Assembly (NCBI GenBank): GCA_963971535.1
Contig: OZ020585.1
Span: 27,558,693-27,622,692 of the forward strand
Reading direction: 5' to 3'
DNA from: Notolepis coatsorum
Taxonomy: Eukaryota; Chordata; Actinopteri; Aulopiformes; Paralepididae
DNA: 64,000 nt
The notes beneath the pieces were generated by a model. That model had not been told where the DNA came from. It saw only the letters and a list, made by a program, of their open reading frames with translations, and did no database searches. Of the stretch, positions 1 through 15,982 are shown one piece after another (position 1 is the first letter of the stretch; each line of letters starts with the position of its first letter). The position numbers and the translations under genes are program-made.

Positions 1-73
<73 letters not shown>

Positions 74-74
74 G
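1..74. repeat. (AGAC)n microsatellite, left-truncated
   Basis: Pure tetranucleotide AGAC repeats run from the first base of the window, so the array continues to the left. It lies in the intron of cnksr3 that follows exon 5. Confidence 0.97.
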
Positions 75-365
75 GAAGTCCAGTGTCAGCCCAAGGAGTC
101 TGGAGAGTATCAGCAACAGGAAGCTCTGATTGATGGCCGGGGGGGGGGGGGGGGGGCGTATTAGACCCGCCTCCTCCCCCGCCACTTCAATGGCCTTGTA
201 GGCCCCATTCAGAACAGCCCCGCTGCTGACGGCACGTCACCCCATCTCCATGTAAAAAGAAGTGGGCCCCATTACCCGACTCTCTCTCTCTTCCATACAG
301 AAACTCACACGGGCCTAATGTAGTTTACGTCGGGGGAGATATACATCAGGGGGAGATATACTTAC
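75..365 (-). other. cnksr3: cnksr3 intron 5, proximal part (runs off the left edge)
   Basis: This is the sequence downstream of exon 5 in the direction of transcription. It begins at the donor GTAAGT (365-360 on the minus strand). It contains a run of 15 or more G near 140-156 and a short (CT)n at 281-291. I see no further exon in it. Confidence 0.6.
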
Positions 366-407
366 AACTTCGAGGATCCTTTCCTCCATCTCGTAGACAG
401 TGCAGTC
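366..407 (-). CDS. cnksr3: cnksr3 coding exon 5 (CRIC domain)
   Basis: A 42-bp exon encodes 14 residues (about 170-183), DCTVYEMEERILEV. It is bordered by acceptor CCCAAACAG and donor GTAAGT on the minus strand, with both junctions in phase 0. The residues align with the CRIC-domain stretch that follows the TTTVQ motif in CNKSR2 and CNKSR3. CNKSR2 shares the DCTVYE start, whereas the rest of the gene favours CNKSR3. Exon 4 ends in phase 0, so the join is clean. The exon is short and was recognised by splice borders, phase and homology together. The remaining CRIC residues, the PDZ domain and the C-terminal region must lie beyond the left end of the window. Confidence 0.86.
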
Positions 408-1214
408 CTGTTTGGGATGGAGAAGAGAGTGCTGTCAGATAGGCTGGCGGGGAGTGTGGTAAACAACGGGCGAGAAGCAGGACGAGGTTATTGTGCCGCA
501 ACAGAGTGGAAACAAAACTATAGGGGTCGATAAGAAACACGATGTAATCAGGGATCCAGATATAGAGCCGAGATGAGGCGGAGAACGGCCACAAATAAAA
601 AAAAAACAGCGTTTCTGAGGTCAATTCTGGGGAGGTTGTTGTAATTGTATAATGCAGAATGGGGCTACAGCAAAGTATAGGGGAGTGTAAATAAATACCA
701 CGGTAATGGTTTTAACAACATGCATGGTTACAACTTAACTCCAACATGATATATTTTGTTTTCCATATGGTTTAACTTTTAAGGGGAACGTTCTCGGACA
801 AGTCGATGTTTTTCAGAATGTCAATACATGCGAGGGGTGACTTTTTCCTTTAAGTGACAGCGTTCGTAGGTGTCGTCAGCAGCAGCAGCAGCACCTACTT
901 AGAACTGCAGCGTCAGCTGAGAGACGGACCACTGTCTTCACCAACAAGTGTCTCCATGCAACCGTCTGCAGCTGGAGACCTACACACAGCTGAGGCAACA
1001 GCCCCCTCGGACAACTGTGTTGTTGGTGGTGAAAGGGCCCCTGGTTAGAGGGGGCACTGTTGGTGTGGGGGGGGGGGGGGGGGCTGTTTGGTTATGGAAT
1101 GGACTCTATTCTGGGAATGCCCTACAGGCAGCCAACCCCTCAGATCACAGGTGAAATACTTCTGTCAAAACTATGTCAAGAGCACTGGAAAAAACAACGT
1201 CTGGTGATTATCTT

Positions 1215-2897
1215 ATTCATTCAGCTCCTTCTCTTATTCCTTCAGCTCCTTCTCTTATTCCTGCAGCTCCTGCTCTTATTCCTACAGCTCCTTCTCTTAT
1301 TCCTTCAGCTCCTTCTCTTATTCCTTCAGCTCCTTCTCTTATTCCTACAGCTCTTTCTCTTATTCCTACAGCTCCTTCTCTTATTCCTACAGCTCTTTCT
1401 CTTATTCCTACAGCTCCTTCTCTTATTCCTTCAGCTCCTTCTCTTATTCCTACAGCTCCTTCTCTTATTCCTACAGCTCTTTCTCTTATTCCTACAGCTC
1501 CTTCTCTTATTCCTTCAGCTCCTTCTCTTATTCCTACAGCTCCTTCTCTTATTCCTACAGCTCCTTCTCTTATTCCTTCAGCTCCTTCTCTTATTCCTTC
1601 AGCTCCTTCTCTTATTCCTTCAGCTCCTTCTCTTATTCCTACAGCTCTTTCTCTTATTCCTACAGCTCCTTCTCTTATTCCTTCAGCTCCTTTTCAGCTC
1701 CTTCTCTTATTCCTGCAGCTCCTTCTCTTATTCCTGCAGCTCCTTCTCTTATTCCTTCAGCTCCTTCTCTTATTCCTTCAGCTCCTTCTCTTATTCCTTC
1801 AGCTCCTTCTCTTATTCCTTCAGCTCCTTCTCTTATTCCTGCAGCTCCTTCTCTTATTCCTTCAGCTCCTTCTCTTATTCCTACAGCTCCTTCTCTTATT
1901 CCTTCAGCTCCTTCTCTTATTCCTTCAGCTCCTTCTCTTATTCCTGCAGCTCCTTCTCTTATTCCTTCAGCTCCTTCTCTTATTCCTTCAGCTCCTTCTC
2001 TTATTCCTGCAGCTCCTTCTCTTATTCCTACAGCTCCTTCTCTTATTCCTTCAGCTCCTTCTCTTATTCCTACAGCTCCTTCTCTTATTCCTACAGCTCC
2101 TTCTCTTATTCCTGCAGCTCCTTCTCTTATTCCTGCAGCTCCTTCTCTTATTCCTACAGCTCCTTCAGCTCCTTCTCTTATTCCTTCAGCTCCTTCTCTT
2201 ATTCCTTCAGCTCCTTCTCTTATTCCTACAGCTCCTTCTCTTATTCCATCAGCTCCTTCTCTTATTCCTTCAGCTCCTTCTCTTATTCCTGCAGCTCCTT
2301 CTCTTATTCCTACAGCTCCTTCTCTTATTCCTTCAGCTCCTTCTGCTTATTCCTTCAGCTCCTTCTCTTATTCCTTCAGCTCCTTCTCTTATTCCTTCAG
2401 CTCCTTCTCTTATTCCTTCAGTTCCTTCTCTTATTCCTTCAGCTCCTTCTCTTATTCCTGCAGCTCCTTCTCTTATTCCTGCAGCTCCTTCTCTTATTCC
2501 TGCAGCTCCTTCTCTTATTCCTTCAGCTCCTTCTCTTATTCCTTCAGCTCCTTCAGCTCCTTCTCTTATTCCTACAGCTCCTTCTCTTATTCCTACAGCT
2601 CCTTCTCTTATTCCTACAGCTCCTTCTCTTATTCCTTCAGCTCCTTCTCTTATTCCTTCAGCTCCTTCTCTTATTCCTACAGCTCCTTCTCTTATTCCTA
2701 CAGCTCCTTCTCTTATTCCTGCAGCTCCTTCTCTTATTCCTACAGCTCCTTCTCTTATTCCTGCAGCTCCTTCTCTTATTCCTGCAGCTCCTTCTCTTAT
2801 TCCTTCAGCTCCTTCTCTTATTCCTGCAGCTCCTTCTCTTATTCCTTCAGCTCCTTCTCTTATTCCTGCAGCTCCTTCTCTTATTCCTACAGCTCCT
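1215..2897. repeat. 21-bp minisatellite, about 80 copies
   Basis: Tandem copies of a 21-bp pyrimidine-rich unit built around CAGCTCCTTCTCTTATTCCT plus one base. The base before CAG varies between units as T, A or G, so the array carries an internal variant code. A few units are shortened (for example near 1689-1700, 2161-2175 and 2542-2560). Because the unit length is a multiple of three and lacks stop codons, all forward frames stay open; these long frames are a repeat artefact, not genes. On the cnksr3 sense strand the array is purine-rich. Confidence 0.97.
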
Positions 2898-3246
2898 TGT
2901 CAAAGTGATGCTCAATGCAAAGTAACAAAAAGAAAGACTGGAGCCGTAATCCTTGCAGTCTTTCCGAAGACATGCGTAGACATGCGCCGTCTACAAAGTC
3001 AGTCCTGTTGCTCTTTGTAAAAGCCTTGTGGAGACATAGGATGGGGGCCAAGTACACTTTTCCATATTTCTACAGCTTGCACATTCCAGTGGGATAAGGG
3101 GGAGGAGTGTCTGTGTGCACTTGGTTTATCAGACCATTGTTATGTCTGCATTGACAAGACGTGCTAACTATGGCCAGGAGGCATGGCTTCTTATCAACGT
3201 AGGGTACATCCTGTGTCCACCAAATCCCACTTACACCCTGAAATAA

Positions 3247-3248
<2 letters not shown>

Positions 3249-3340
<92 letters not shown>

Positions 3341-3362
3341 CTGTGTGTGCGTGCGTGCGCGT
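3249..3362. repeat. (GT)n microsatellite
   Basis: Pure GT repeats run from 3249 to 3335, followed by imperfect GTGC/GTCT repeats to about 3362. The tract is intronic in cnksr3. Confidence 0.97.
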
Positions 3363-3924
3363 GCACCTCGGTGTCTGTGTGCATGTCTGAGCTCTTTTGG
3401 GGTAGCAATATACACGTGCCGTTGTCACGTTTCCGTTATATACCACAGGAAAAGTCGAAAGCCCATGTAAATAAATTAAAGAAAAATATATATGGAAAAA
3501 AGCATCATTATAGCAATGGTTTCAGTTAACATCCAAATGGTCCTAAAAACATGTTTTCCTTTCGATATACTTTCCAAAAGGCCGCCAAGGACGTGTTGTG
3601 GTTTGGGAAAGAATTTAGCTTGGCTTCCATAAACACATACAACTCCACATTTCTTTTAGAAATATGTTTCTGGATGACTACATTGTTCACAGAGCCAAAA
3701 ATTATATGCTAAAAATATACATTTTGGGATTTAGAGGTTATAAAACAAAAAAAACAATATCATTACAGATTGCAGATGCTGCCTGGCGCAAAAACCTGAC
3801 AAGTTCCACCATGCAACCGCATTCAAGGACCGTCTATCCTCACGTTACAGAGGCAAACCACCAAATATGAATAGAATATTTTCCACAGGATAATGCCTCC
3901 TCAAGGATACGCCTGCGGCATCTA

Positions 3925-3995
3925 ACTCCTGGAGCCCAGGAAGAACAGCTGCTGCAATGCTGTAGCTAATGGGGATCCTAATAAACCAAATCCTT
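3925..3995 (+). repeat. Degraded interspersed repeat (3' end type)
   Basis: The segment contains CCCAGGAAGAACAGCTGCTG followed by AATGGGGATCCTAATAAA. That combination is widespread in teleost genomes as the tail of a dispersed element. A diverged relative in the opposite orientation is seen near 63330-63400. Family assignment is from memory and not firm. Confidence 0.5.
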
Positions 3996-6187
3996 ATCTT
4001 TGTCAGAACTCAAGTCCTCCTTGTAGACAGAAGCCAGATCCTGAGTGAAGAGTGGAGGGAGAGGCCGGGGGAGGGAGAGGCCGGGGGAGGATTCACACAT
4101 TGATCCCTCGCGCGGCAGACTTGATCCCGCGACCGGCGTGGATCACATGACTCCCTGTGTAGCCTTTGATCCTTGACCAGAGGGGATTTGCCTCGCCGAG
4201 CGGTGGAAGTGGCCCGAACGGGAGGACTGCTGCTGGCACAACAACCCCCACGTGTAACCGCTTCTACAGCTGGGGGGGGGATAGGACTCCACCAACTGAA
4301 ACAAAATTATGTGTGGACTTGACATCCTGTCATTGATATCGCTTCTAGATGTCGTTGAACGTACTCCCTGCCAAATCTCCAAATCCTACCTCCGATCATC
4401 CTTGCGTTCTTTCTTACTTAAAAGAGATAAAGGAGAAACTTTGCACCTCTTCCATGAGTAGGAAGCAACATGCATACAACAAGGGATCAAGGCAAAAGGC
4501 CTTCTTTGAAACGCCTTTCTCCTAAAACCACCGAGAACGACCTCTCACCTAACGGGTCGGCCGACATGGGCGACATATTCACAGTTGTGTGGCTGTGTTC
4601 CATTGTGTGGGCGGCACACACAGCCTCCATTCAGGCAGCACACATGAAGAGTTCGCTCTGAAAAGCCCTGGTTCTTGGCTGAAGTTCATGAACAAGCTGT
4701 GCAACCTCCACCATCATAAAACTAATCAGTGTGGTGCTCCCCCGTAGACCCGCGTCTCATCAATCAATGGTTGGTGAGGCGGGGAGCGGGGCTAAGAATG
4801 ACAGAGGGAATCTAACGAGGCCGCTAAGGCAGGAGTCACACCGTTTTGGTGCTGGTGGTGGGCGACTAGGTAGGCTGCCGCTAGCAGCTGGTTCAGACCA
4901 GTCCAGAATGGTTTTAATGTAAAGGATGAATTTTAAGCAATAGGTTGAAGAAATTATCTTCTCATCAGTATCGCTGCAGCTATATACAGTATGACGTGGC
5001 CAAACCGTCGTTTGGGGCAGATTATTTAGGTTAGCCTCCTGCAGCTGTGATATGAGCCCCTTGGGGGGAACTGAAGGGAGACCCCCTCTGGGTTCTCTAC
5101 CACAGCTGATGGAGTATGTTGCCTGCACCAGCTCTGCGAAAGCTGCTTCAGCACAGTCACCTATCAGAGGCTCACGCTACACACACAAAACCCCTCCACT
5201 TCAAAAACACCAGCGTGGGAAATATATCCCCCCACTTCCCCTGGACGACCAAGGCCAAGACCCCACCAGTAAATCACCGGAGGCGTTGAAATCCCAGACA
5301 CCGCCGAGGCAATCGGCACTCTGGGAAAGGAATTTATTTTGATGCAATAACCCGACAAAAGAAGAAAAAAATCACACCTGCGGTCTCGCCGGCCACTTTC
5401 ACTAGGACTAGGGGGTGTAAAATGTAATGCCAGTTGAGCCGTGCCACAGACTAGCCCTTTGGGGGGAAAACTGCATCAAATAATGCAGGGTCTTTTGTTA
5501 CTCGAGGAAAAGCTTCTCTCGTCAGATCCCCTTGTTGTCCTTTGGAGTGGGCAAATAACATAACCGAGCTCGAATAACAACCTGGAAACATGAATACGAT
5601 GATGATGAATCCCACGGAGCTGACAAAAATAGACCCCAAACAGCCTGCTGCCAAATCACACACCGACCGTGGAGGGATACGGATATGTTCCGATAGTCTG
5701 TTCCCACGGAGAGGTGAATATCCTATGTATAGGAGCCGGTTGGACCACCTCTTCACCGACGCATTAATCCTACACAGGAAGTGCTCTCAGACAGCATGCC
5801 CCCCCCGCTGCGAGCATCTTGCAGGAGTGAAACAGGAACCACATGGCTGAGGGAGCAGCGCGCACCCTGAGGAATGTTGGCGAGAGCTTTTTTAGAGAGC
5901 GCCAGAGGTTTTTATGAAATTGTAAACAAGGAGCCTGCTATTAGCGTTAAACGTCTCCATACTCAGGGGGTCTCCTCATTAGCTAGCATAGGGCGAAAAT
6001 AAAAACAACCTCCACAAAAAAAAAACATCAACAGCCCATAATGTGTTCAGACTGCTGGCTTCAGGCTTAGACTATGTCATGGCCGCAAACACCGCATTTC
6101 CCACAACCCCCCTCTCCGCCACTTACCAGTAATCCTACATGTGTATGCCCTCAGGCTAGTCTGCCCTCAGTGGAAAAGGGCAATGGG

Positions 6188-6442
<255 letters not shown>

Positions 6443-6484
6443 CATGCGTTTTCCAGGGCTAGCTACACGTGCGCTGGTGAGCTA

Positions 6485-8699
<2,215 letters not shown>

Positions 8700-11262
8700 T
8701 TAATACTATGGAGAACCGTATGGCAAACAAACATACACAAACAATGAATTAAGGTATAATGTTTAATACCCCACCCTCTCACTTTCCTCTCCATGCCGCT
8801 ATAATTCTCCACCGATAGATGAAGGAATACTTTGATTCCTGGGTATTACTGTCATTAAAGTGGAGCTGTCAATCAACGTTGAGGCCAAAGCCATAATCAT
8901 AAAACACAATCGTGGTCTGAGAGCCAATGAGGTTCCTTCTGCTTTTTACAACTCTACAGCCTAGTTCCCAGCCAGACGTGTTGTTTCCTGCACAATGAAT
9001 GGTTGTAATGAACGCTAACGTGCTTTGACAGACACGCATGATTTAAGAGGGCTCTTGTCTGTCTGGACAACTCTGGGATGAAATTTCCCCTCCATTCTCC
9101 GGGATGGTTCCAGCCCTTTGGGAGGGAGAGTACACACAGGGGCCTTGCATGCGCCATCACCTGATTCACATCTCCAGCGGAGCAAAGTTTGCATTCTTGT
9201 GCACGAGTGGTTTCCGCCTCCTGCGCTCCTCTAATTTACAGGTTCTCCACACGCACAGAGGAGCTTCTCTCCGTGTCTTCAGCAGGGGGTCACGGGGTAC
9301 AGTGCAGACATGGCCTGCTGTGTGAACTATACTTCTGTGCTGGCTGTGAATGAGCTCGAGCAGCATGGAATGGGTCTCTGGGAGAGGATAGAGGGGATGG
9401 TCATAGATGGATGTGCTAGGTGTTACGTGGCCACTGTAATCTCACCGCGGAGTCGCCTCCTCAGTGGTTTTCTCCCTCTGATTAGAGACCATTAACCAAA
9501 TCAGTGATACTACACAACTACGTCAAGGTGCACAAGCAGTCTATTGTTCTCGCTGGAAGTTAATGATATGGTACTTTAGTATGATATCCAATGGAAAATG
9601 CAATTTAAATTGATTTATTTACCACTGAGAGCACTTCAGAATATAATGCGGTAGCTAATTAAAGGAGATGTTAAATACCCACCACCCCCACACACCCCTC
9701 CACCCCGGGAGCTATGCTATAGCTATCAACAGCATTCATATCAACAGCATGTGCAAGCTACATTCCTATCCTTTACCATACACTGAGGCACACTAAGTCC
9801 TGCCTGTCAGACTCAACGTTTCACACTAAATCATATGGCTGGCTGCTTCACTTCAGGGACTGGATCTGTAGATCCCAAAGCACGTGGGTTTAGCTCAGCC
9901 ATAGTTAAATTTGTATTATATTTTTATATAATGTTCTCGTCAAGCCGCACAATTATTCGGTGTGTCATGACATCACCTTGGCTGGGGTCACATTTGTTCC
10001 CTCAGTCCATTTCTCCCTCAGCCCTATGTTCCTTCAACACAGGTCCAGGCCCTACGTTCCGTTAGCTCAATGTTCCCTCAAAATGAATTGGCTAACAATC
10101 AAGGGAATACAAGGTTATTGGAACATACCGGTACGGTTGAGGGAACATAGGGGGGAACTCAAAAAATAGAACAATGGGATAAGAAAGTGTAAGATCTCAA
10201 ATTATAACAGCAACATACTTGACTGCAGAAGGAGGATAGGGTGAGAGAACTTAGAGCCAAAACCTCTTGGAACTGCTCCGGTTAGCTTAACCAGCACTTC
10301 CAACGTGTTTCTTTTTATACATTTTTATTTTGGGGGGGATACTTAAAGGTGAGCAGAGAAATGGAGACAGCTTAGAGACAAGACAGAGAGAACATTTTCA
10401 TAAATAATAATAATACAAAAATACAAAAATAATACTAATATATAGGTGTGACGATGTAAGTGATGCAGGGGTTGGAGAGTTAGGAGTGAGGGTAGCAGAG
10501 TCGGGGAGCAGAGGAAGAGAATGATTTGTTTTCGGTGGACTTAAGGCGGTAGTGCACTACCTCTCTGTGCCATCTGTGCTCCCGCATCGTTTACCTTTTT
10601 CCACTTCCAATGGACCCGTGCGGAGCAGCCCGTGTTGATTTATCTATGGCTCTGGGGTATGTACAAAGCACCCTACCCTGCTGCAACCCGACACTGCAGA
10701 CCGTTGATACGGTCAATGGGAATCGTCACGACACACGTCAGCCAACGTCGGCCCATGTTGATGTTTCTGGCATTTCACTGTACTACCAGCTCCGCAATGT
10801 GAAATGTGGTGTATTATAAACGGTTAAATCTAGTGATATATGCACAAAAGTTAGTTACTTAGTTACTATTAGACGTATGTATGAGTTAAGCAGGTGAAAT
10901 GTTGGCAGGTCAAGTATTTAAAGGTTGTCTATTACTAGAATGCAGCCAGAGTAGATTACACTACAAGCTCTGTGGCGTATTATAAGCTGATATATCTAGT
11001 TATCTATGCACAAAGTCAATGGGCTTCTCTCTGTAGAAGTCAGGCTTCTCTCTGTAAAGGCAAGGCTCTCTCTCAAACTAAGGCTTACTGAAAGTAAGTG
11101 AGTCTCCATCAGCTTGTACAGACAGGAACCTGACCTCATTGACTTTACATTGGTTTGTGGCTAACTAGCCTGAGCTAGTATGAGGAACAGCATGGATTGT
11201 GCTGATGAAAATCTGTGGAATTTATCCAGATGGAGCTAGTATTCAAACAGTAGGTTATACTG

Positions 11263-12425
11263 CAGTGGTTCCCAAACTTTTCTTTTTATTATTTTCTTTT
11301 ATTTTCACAGAACTTTGAAAATGGCCAGATTTATTAGTGCGTTTCAAAAGATACCCCACCATCTTTTTTTTTTTTTTTTTTTTTTTATCTTTTTCCCCCT
11401 CCATTTTCCTCCGATTTTCTCACATCCCAATGTTAGTCGTTATGCCAATTCCCAATCCCCTTCCTGGTCGCTGCGCACTTACCCCCCACAGTCGGTCTGG
11501 GAGAGTAAAGGCTACCACGTGCTTCCTCCGACACACTTCCAGCCAATCACCGCTTCTTTTCACCTGGCAGCGCGGATTCTCATTGAGAGGGCGTAGCGTG
11601 TGGAAGGATCACACTATCCCACTCAGCTCCTATCCGCGCTTAGCAGGCGCCCCGACCGAACTGTAGGAGTCGCTGTTTACAACGACCCGGACCCACCCCT
11701 CCAGCTTCTCCCACCCTCTAATACTGCCAATTGTATTAGTGTGAACGGCCAGCCAAGCTGGTGACAACCCCGGAGCTGTGAGCTGGATTCGAACAGGCGA
11801 ATCGAGCCGCTCCGGGGTTTGGTGACGAACGCAATCTCCGTTACGCCACCTGACCGCCCTATTTTGCATTTTTATTTCGAATGGTCTTTTTTCATTTGAA
11901 CATTCGAACAGTGTTCTGTTGTGCATTTATTGGGTCTCATAAGATAACCACTTTAAATGTTATATATAAAAAAATATATATATATATATATTCTCACACT
12001 TTTATTTTGAAGGGAAATTGCACCAACCTCAGTAGACCACCGCAGTAGACGTGAATCCATTGTGTGCCTTGTCATACTGTCTTTGTAACATGAGCGATGT
12101 TAACGTTACCTGGAATGCATGTCATGGGTGTGTCAACTTTTCCTTTAGATCCTGGTGTGGTGTCAAAAACCTTTCCAATTTGTTTTCAGGTTTTTTCTCT
12201 CTCCCTAACAGCGTCAGCTAGCTAGCTCGCTACCACAGGTGATATAACTGATTTTGTGTGACGTCAACCAAGCAACAGTGTGTTAGCGTTGTGCCAGCAG
12301 TCCACTTGACTAGTGGGAACAACCATAAAACTACATGAGGGAACCATGTATTTTCTTCTCCCTCCATCTCATCTCCCCGCGTCCCCCATGTAGTTTCCCC
12401 AGGCCCCACCGTTTGGGAACCACTG
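11263..12425. mobile_element. hAT-like non-autonomous DNA element (hosts a SINE)
   Basis: Inverted ends CAGTGGTTCCCAAAC (11263) and GTTTGGGAACCACTG (ending 12425) match exactly as reverse complements. They are of the CAGTGG...CCACTG type seen in vertebrate hAT elements. The flanks GGTTATAC and GGCTATAG could be an eroded 8-bp duplication, with two extra bases on the left. About 500 bp of the 1.16 kb is a SINE inserted in the left half. No transposase coding is evident. Confidence 0.75.
11363..11860 (-). mobile_element. tRNA-derived SINE family A, copy 1
   Basis: On the minus strand the element begins with a tRNA-like head (A-box-like GGTGGCGTAACGGAG, B-box-like CTGTTCGAATCCAGC). It continues through a roughly 400-bp body and ends in an A-rich tail (poly-T on the plus strand at 11364-11386). 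The body shares long blocks with copies at 51301-51775 and 53019-53492, for example CTGCCAATTGTATTAGTGTG and TAGTCGTTATGCCAATTCCC on the plus strand. At about 500 bp it is long for a tRNA SINE. No clear target duplication is seen for this copy. Confidence 0.82.
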
Positions 12426-15424
12426 GGCTATAGGCAGGCTAGCACATGACATGAACTGGCTTGGTTCACCTCGTTGGCAAATCAAACAACCTACACATGT
12501 TTGCTTTAAGAGTTCTTATGGAAACATCACAAAACATAAGAAAATACATCCCCAGAGAACTGACAGAAAAAGGAAAAAAAAGAAAAAATGATTCAATCTA
12601 TTTTTCGACCACAATACTGCTGAACCAGACAGAATTGGTGGGACGTTAGCGCAAACGCAGTGTGAGCCTTTCAGGGAATCAAACGTTTCTCCTGGCTTTG
12701 TCATTAGTAGGCTAATCACACAGCCACACTAGCTTTGGCTGGCTCACAGATGTTGAGTGAGCCTTTGTCATGCTCTGCCAAAGAGCGAAATAAAATAAAA
12801 AATCGGAGGAAAATCTGTGGTTCCAATCAAAAGCACGTAATCTTGATATAGTTTCAAGTCAAATTCATATCCTCTCAGTGGCTTATTATAAGCATTCGGC
12901 TGATCTATAATCAAGATGGTAGAAGTGTGTAATGTCCAGTTGGACCTCTTTAAAAGGACTATGCTGATTTAAGTATCCACAGAGAGGACAGGACAAGGGC
13001 TATCACAACACAGGGTTTCCTGCCCTCCTTCGCAGGGGTTTTTCTGTACATGGGCTTTGGCCGTTGCCATTACAGTGTAACAGATCCAAGTCTGTGTGGG
13101 TGTGTGTGTGTGTGAGACAATTTACGTCTCATAAAGACATCCGGTACAACTCACCTGGGGACAGGTTCCCCCCCGAGCAACAGTAAAACACACCCACAAC
13201 CGTTTTCAAGTATCACAAGTAGCCGTTTGACAATGAGAGAAGGGGGAGTTATAGTCCCTGAACTCTGGTGTTTGTCAAAGAAAACAGAGGTATTGGGTTT
13301 CTGCGTGGACTCTGCAGAAGCCATCAGGTTTAATTAAAATGTGCTAGCTCTCTCCCTCTGTCCGTTGACAGGAGTTTGCTCCTGATAGCTTTGGCCTGGG
13401 AGGAAACTGGATTAGTTGTTTCCAAAAGGCCCTTACAGAAAAGTATTATGGTAGTATGATGGTCATTTCAGTTCTACCTGTATTGTGTTCTATGTATCAT
13501 GGTACTGCAATGGTAAAAGTCATATATCGCCATGGTACCACTTTTGTAGATACACAATACCATGGTATAATCCAATTTAGGACACTGATTTTCAGCATTT
13601 TTTCAGTCACTACCATAATGGAAATACCATGATACCTTTTTGTTAGGGGAGGCTGCAGGGCCATGTGTTAGGCAGACAATCATCCTGCCATCCAAAATCA
13701 TCCTAACCCAAATAATGGGAAAGGAATTGAGATGAGGAAAGACATTTATATTAGGCACAGCACAACATATAAAACTCATACAACTTAAGACTGCTGTGTT
13801 ACTGCATCAAGAGCAACTGTTTGACCCCACGCAGTGGTGGAAGGAAGCAGTGTGAGAGCAAGGGGGTCTGGTGTTGGTGGGCTCCCCCAGTAGCAGTGAC
13901 CTTGCCTTAGTTTAAGCTAATTGAATCGGGGGCCTCACTTCCTCCCATGGGGGGCTTTGGGAGGTTGAGACCTTGTTCTTAATAAGGAAAGCTCAAAAAC
14001 AGACAAAAATCCTCCAGCCAGGCCACCCCAACCGGAGGTGTTGGGTGCACGTCGGAAGCTACCTCTGGGGCCCAAGGTTGCAAAGAGGAGGAAGGCAGAG
14101 TGGATAAACAACATCCCAAATACTCTGGCTAAACAATGCATTTAAGCGAACACACCCATGCTTACACCGTCATGCAAGCATACCACAAACACACCACATT
14201 CCCTATCACCCCACCCCCCCCCCCTCCACCCACACACCCACTTCCGGACTGATAACACATAAAAAAAAAAAAAAAAAAAAAACAGAGTTCTAGGGCTGGG
14301 AAGAAAGACTTATTAAAGATAACAACCGCATACTGAGGGAACACAGTGGAGTGCAGGAACAAACTTATGAAGCAGATGGAGAAGAAAACGATTTTCACGC
14401 CTCGCTGCCTGGATGCTGACTTTCTAGGGGCGAGTAGAAATCTGGGCCCAATTATACCTGGACGGAATAAGAGTGGATATGGACCCTAGGATATATGGTA
14501 TGGTACATATTCTATGACAAGAAGATCTATCAAAGAATTAAAATGTATCCCCTGACGGCCCTCTATGCGAGTACTTCCATGTGTCCACTACTATCGGTTA
14601 CAGGTAGAGCAGTAGGAGATCACACTGTTCAAGTTGTTATCATGAAACTCAACCTGAACTTCAGAGAGGGAGCGATTCTTAGAACCTGTTTGTGTTGTGT
14701 AATGCTTTTTTTTGGGGTGGGGTTGGTGGGTCTGGAGACATGGTGGCCTGGCGTGCCACTAGTAACTGCCATTCAGAAACTGCATAGGCTCACACACACT
14801 TCCTACCCTAACTTTCAACACCGACCATATGAGCCAAACAACTAGAATCAGATGTGTGTGAGGAGTAATGGGAGCCGGTTGCCAGCCACACAGACCAAAA
14901 CACACGCGTGCCAGCTTCCCACAGGATCGCAGAAAGCCACTCCATGGCCTTAAGGTGCCGAGGTGGCCTTCCGTTGACATCTGTTTGGGTCAACAAATGC
15001 GCTGGTTTGTTGCTCCGAGAGATAACCTTTTGACCTACTTCCTTCAGATGAACAAGAGATACGAGAAATAATCCAACTGGCAGTTTCCCCCACAACCATT
15101 CATGTTGTAAAGCAATTAAAAAAAAGGAGCATAATGATTTCACTAAGAGAAATGCTGACACTGATCAAAACACTGCGTACCGCAATCTGTGACTTTTATG
15201 ACACGGGAAGTGATAAAACTCCAAATCTATCCCATCTGCTGGAAAGACCCGGTCCTCTTCTCAGTTGGAGCGTGAAGAATTTTCTCTTAACTCTCTCCAT
15301 CATCTCTTAGTTCCCCTCTTCCCTCATTTTATATCTCCTGGTCTAACTTATGGACAGTTCTATTCACCTGGGCTCTCTGATGATGTACAGGTGGTCTCTG
15401 GTTTGGCCCCACTGCGGCTATAGA

Positions 15425-15600
15425 GGGCCAAACAGGGGGCTAGGATCACTTTAACTGAGCCAGGGGAGGTAGCCAGGGCACAGGGCCAAACAGGGGGATA
15501 GGATAACTTTAACTGAGCCAGGGGAGGTAGCCAGGGCACAGGGCCAAACAGGGGGATAGGATAACTTTAACTGAGCCAGGGGAGGTAGCCAGGGCACAGG
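15425..15600. repeat. 58-bp tandem repeat, three copies
   Basis: Units starting GGGCCAAACAGGGGG occur at 15425, 15483 and 15541, and a fourth, diverging start is at 15599. Copies 2 and 3 look identical, indicating recent duplication. Confidence 0.93.
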
Positions 15601-15982
15601 GCCACAGCAGCAGGAACCACAGAACTGCTGACCTGACATTTCCATTAGATGTTTTTATTTTTTTTCTCTCGAGAAGGGAGACCGAGAGCAAAAGGACGAG
15701 TAAATGTAGATTGAGTTTATATGTATTTATGTGAAAGAAACACTGGCTGTGCAAAGGACCAAGGAAAAGCAACAGAGATAGAGTGAAAAGAATTGTATTT
15801 CACGATCATCTTCTTTTAAAAAATCGAACCATAGCTAATCCCCAATTGACCACTACTACTATCCCACACCTCCCTAATCTTAATCTCACATCTATATTAT
15901 CACGTCAGAACTGAGTCGCCTGTGGCTCCATCTCTGTGTGACCTACTGTTCTCTGTGTTGTGTGTGATCCACACCCCATGGC

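Noticed and set aside
1060-3020. Open frames of more than 600 codons, leucine/serine/proline-rich, on the plus strand
   Set aside because: They are products of the 21-bp minisatellite, whose length is a multiple of three and which contains no stop codon in any forward frame; no start context, splice logic or family supports them.
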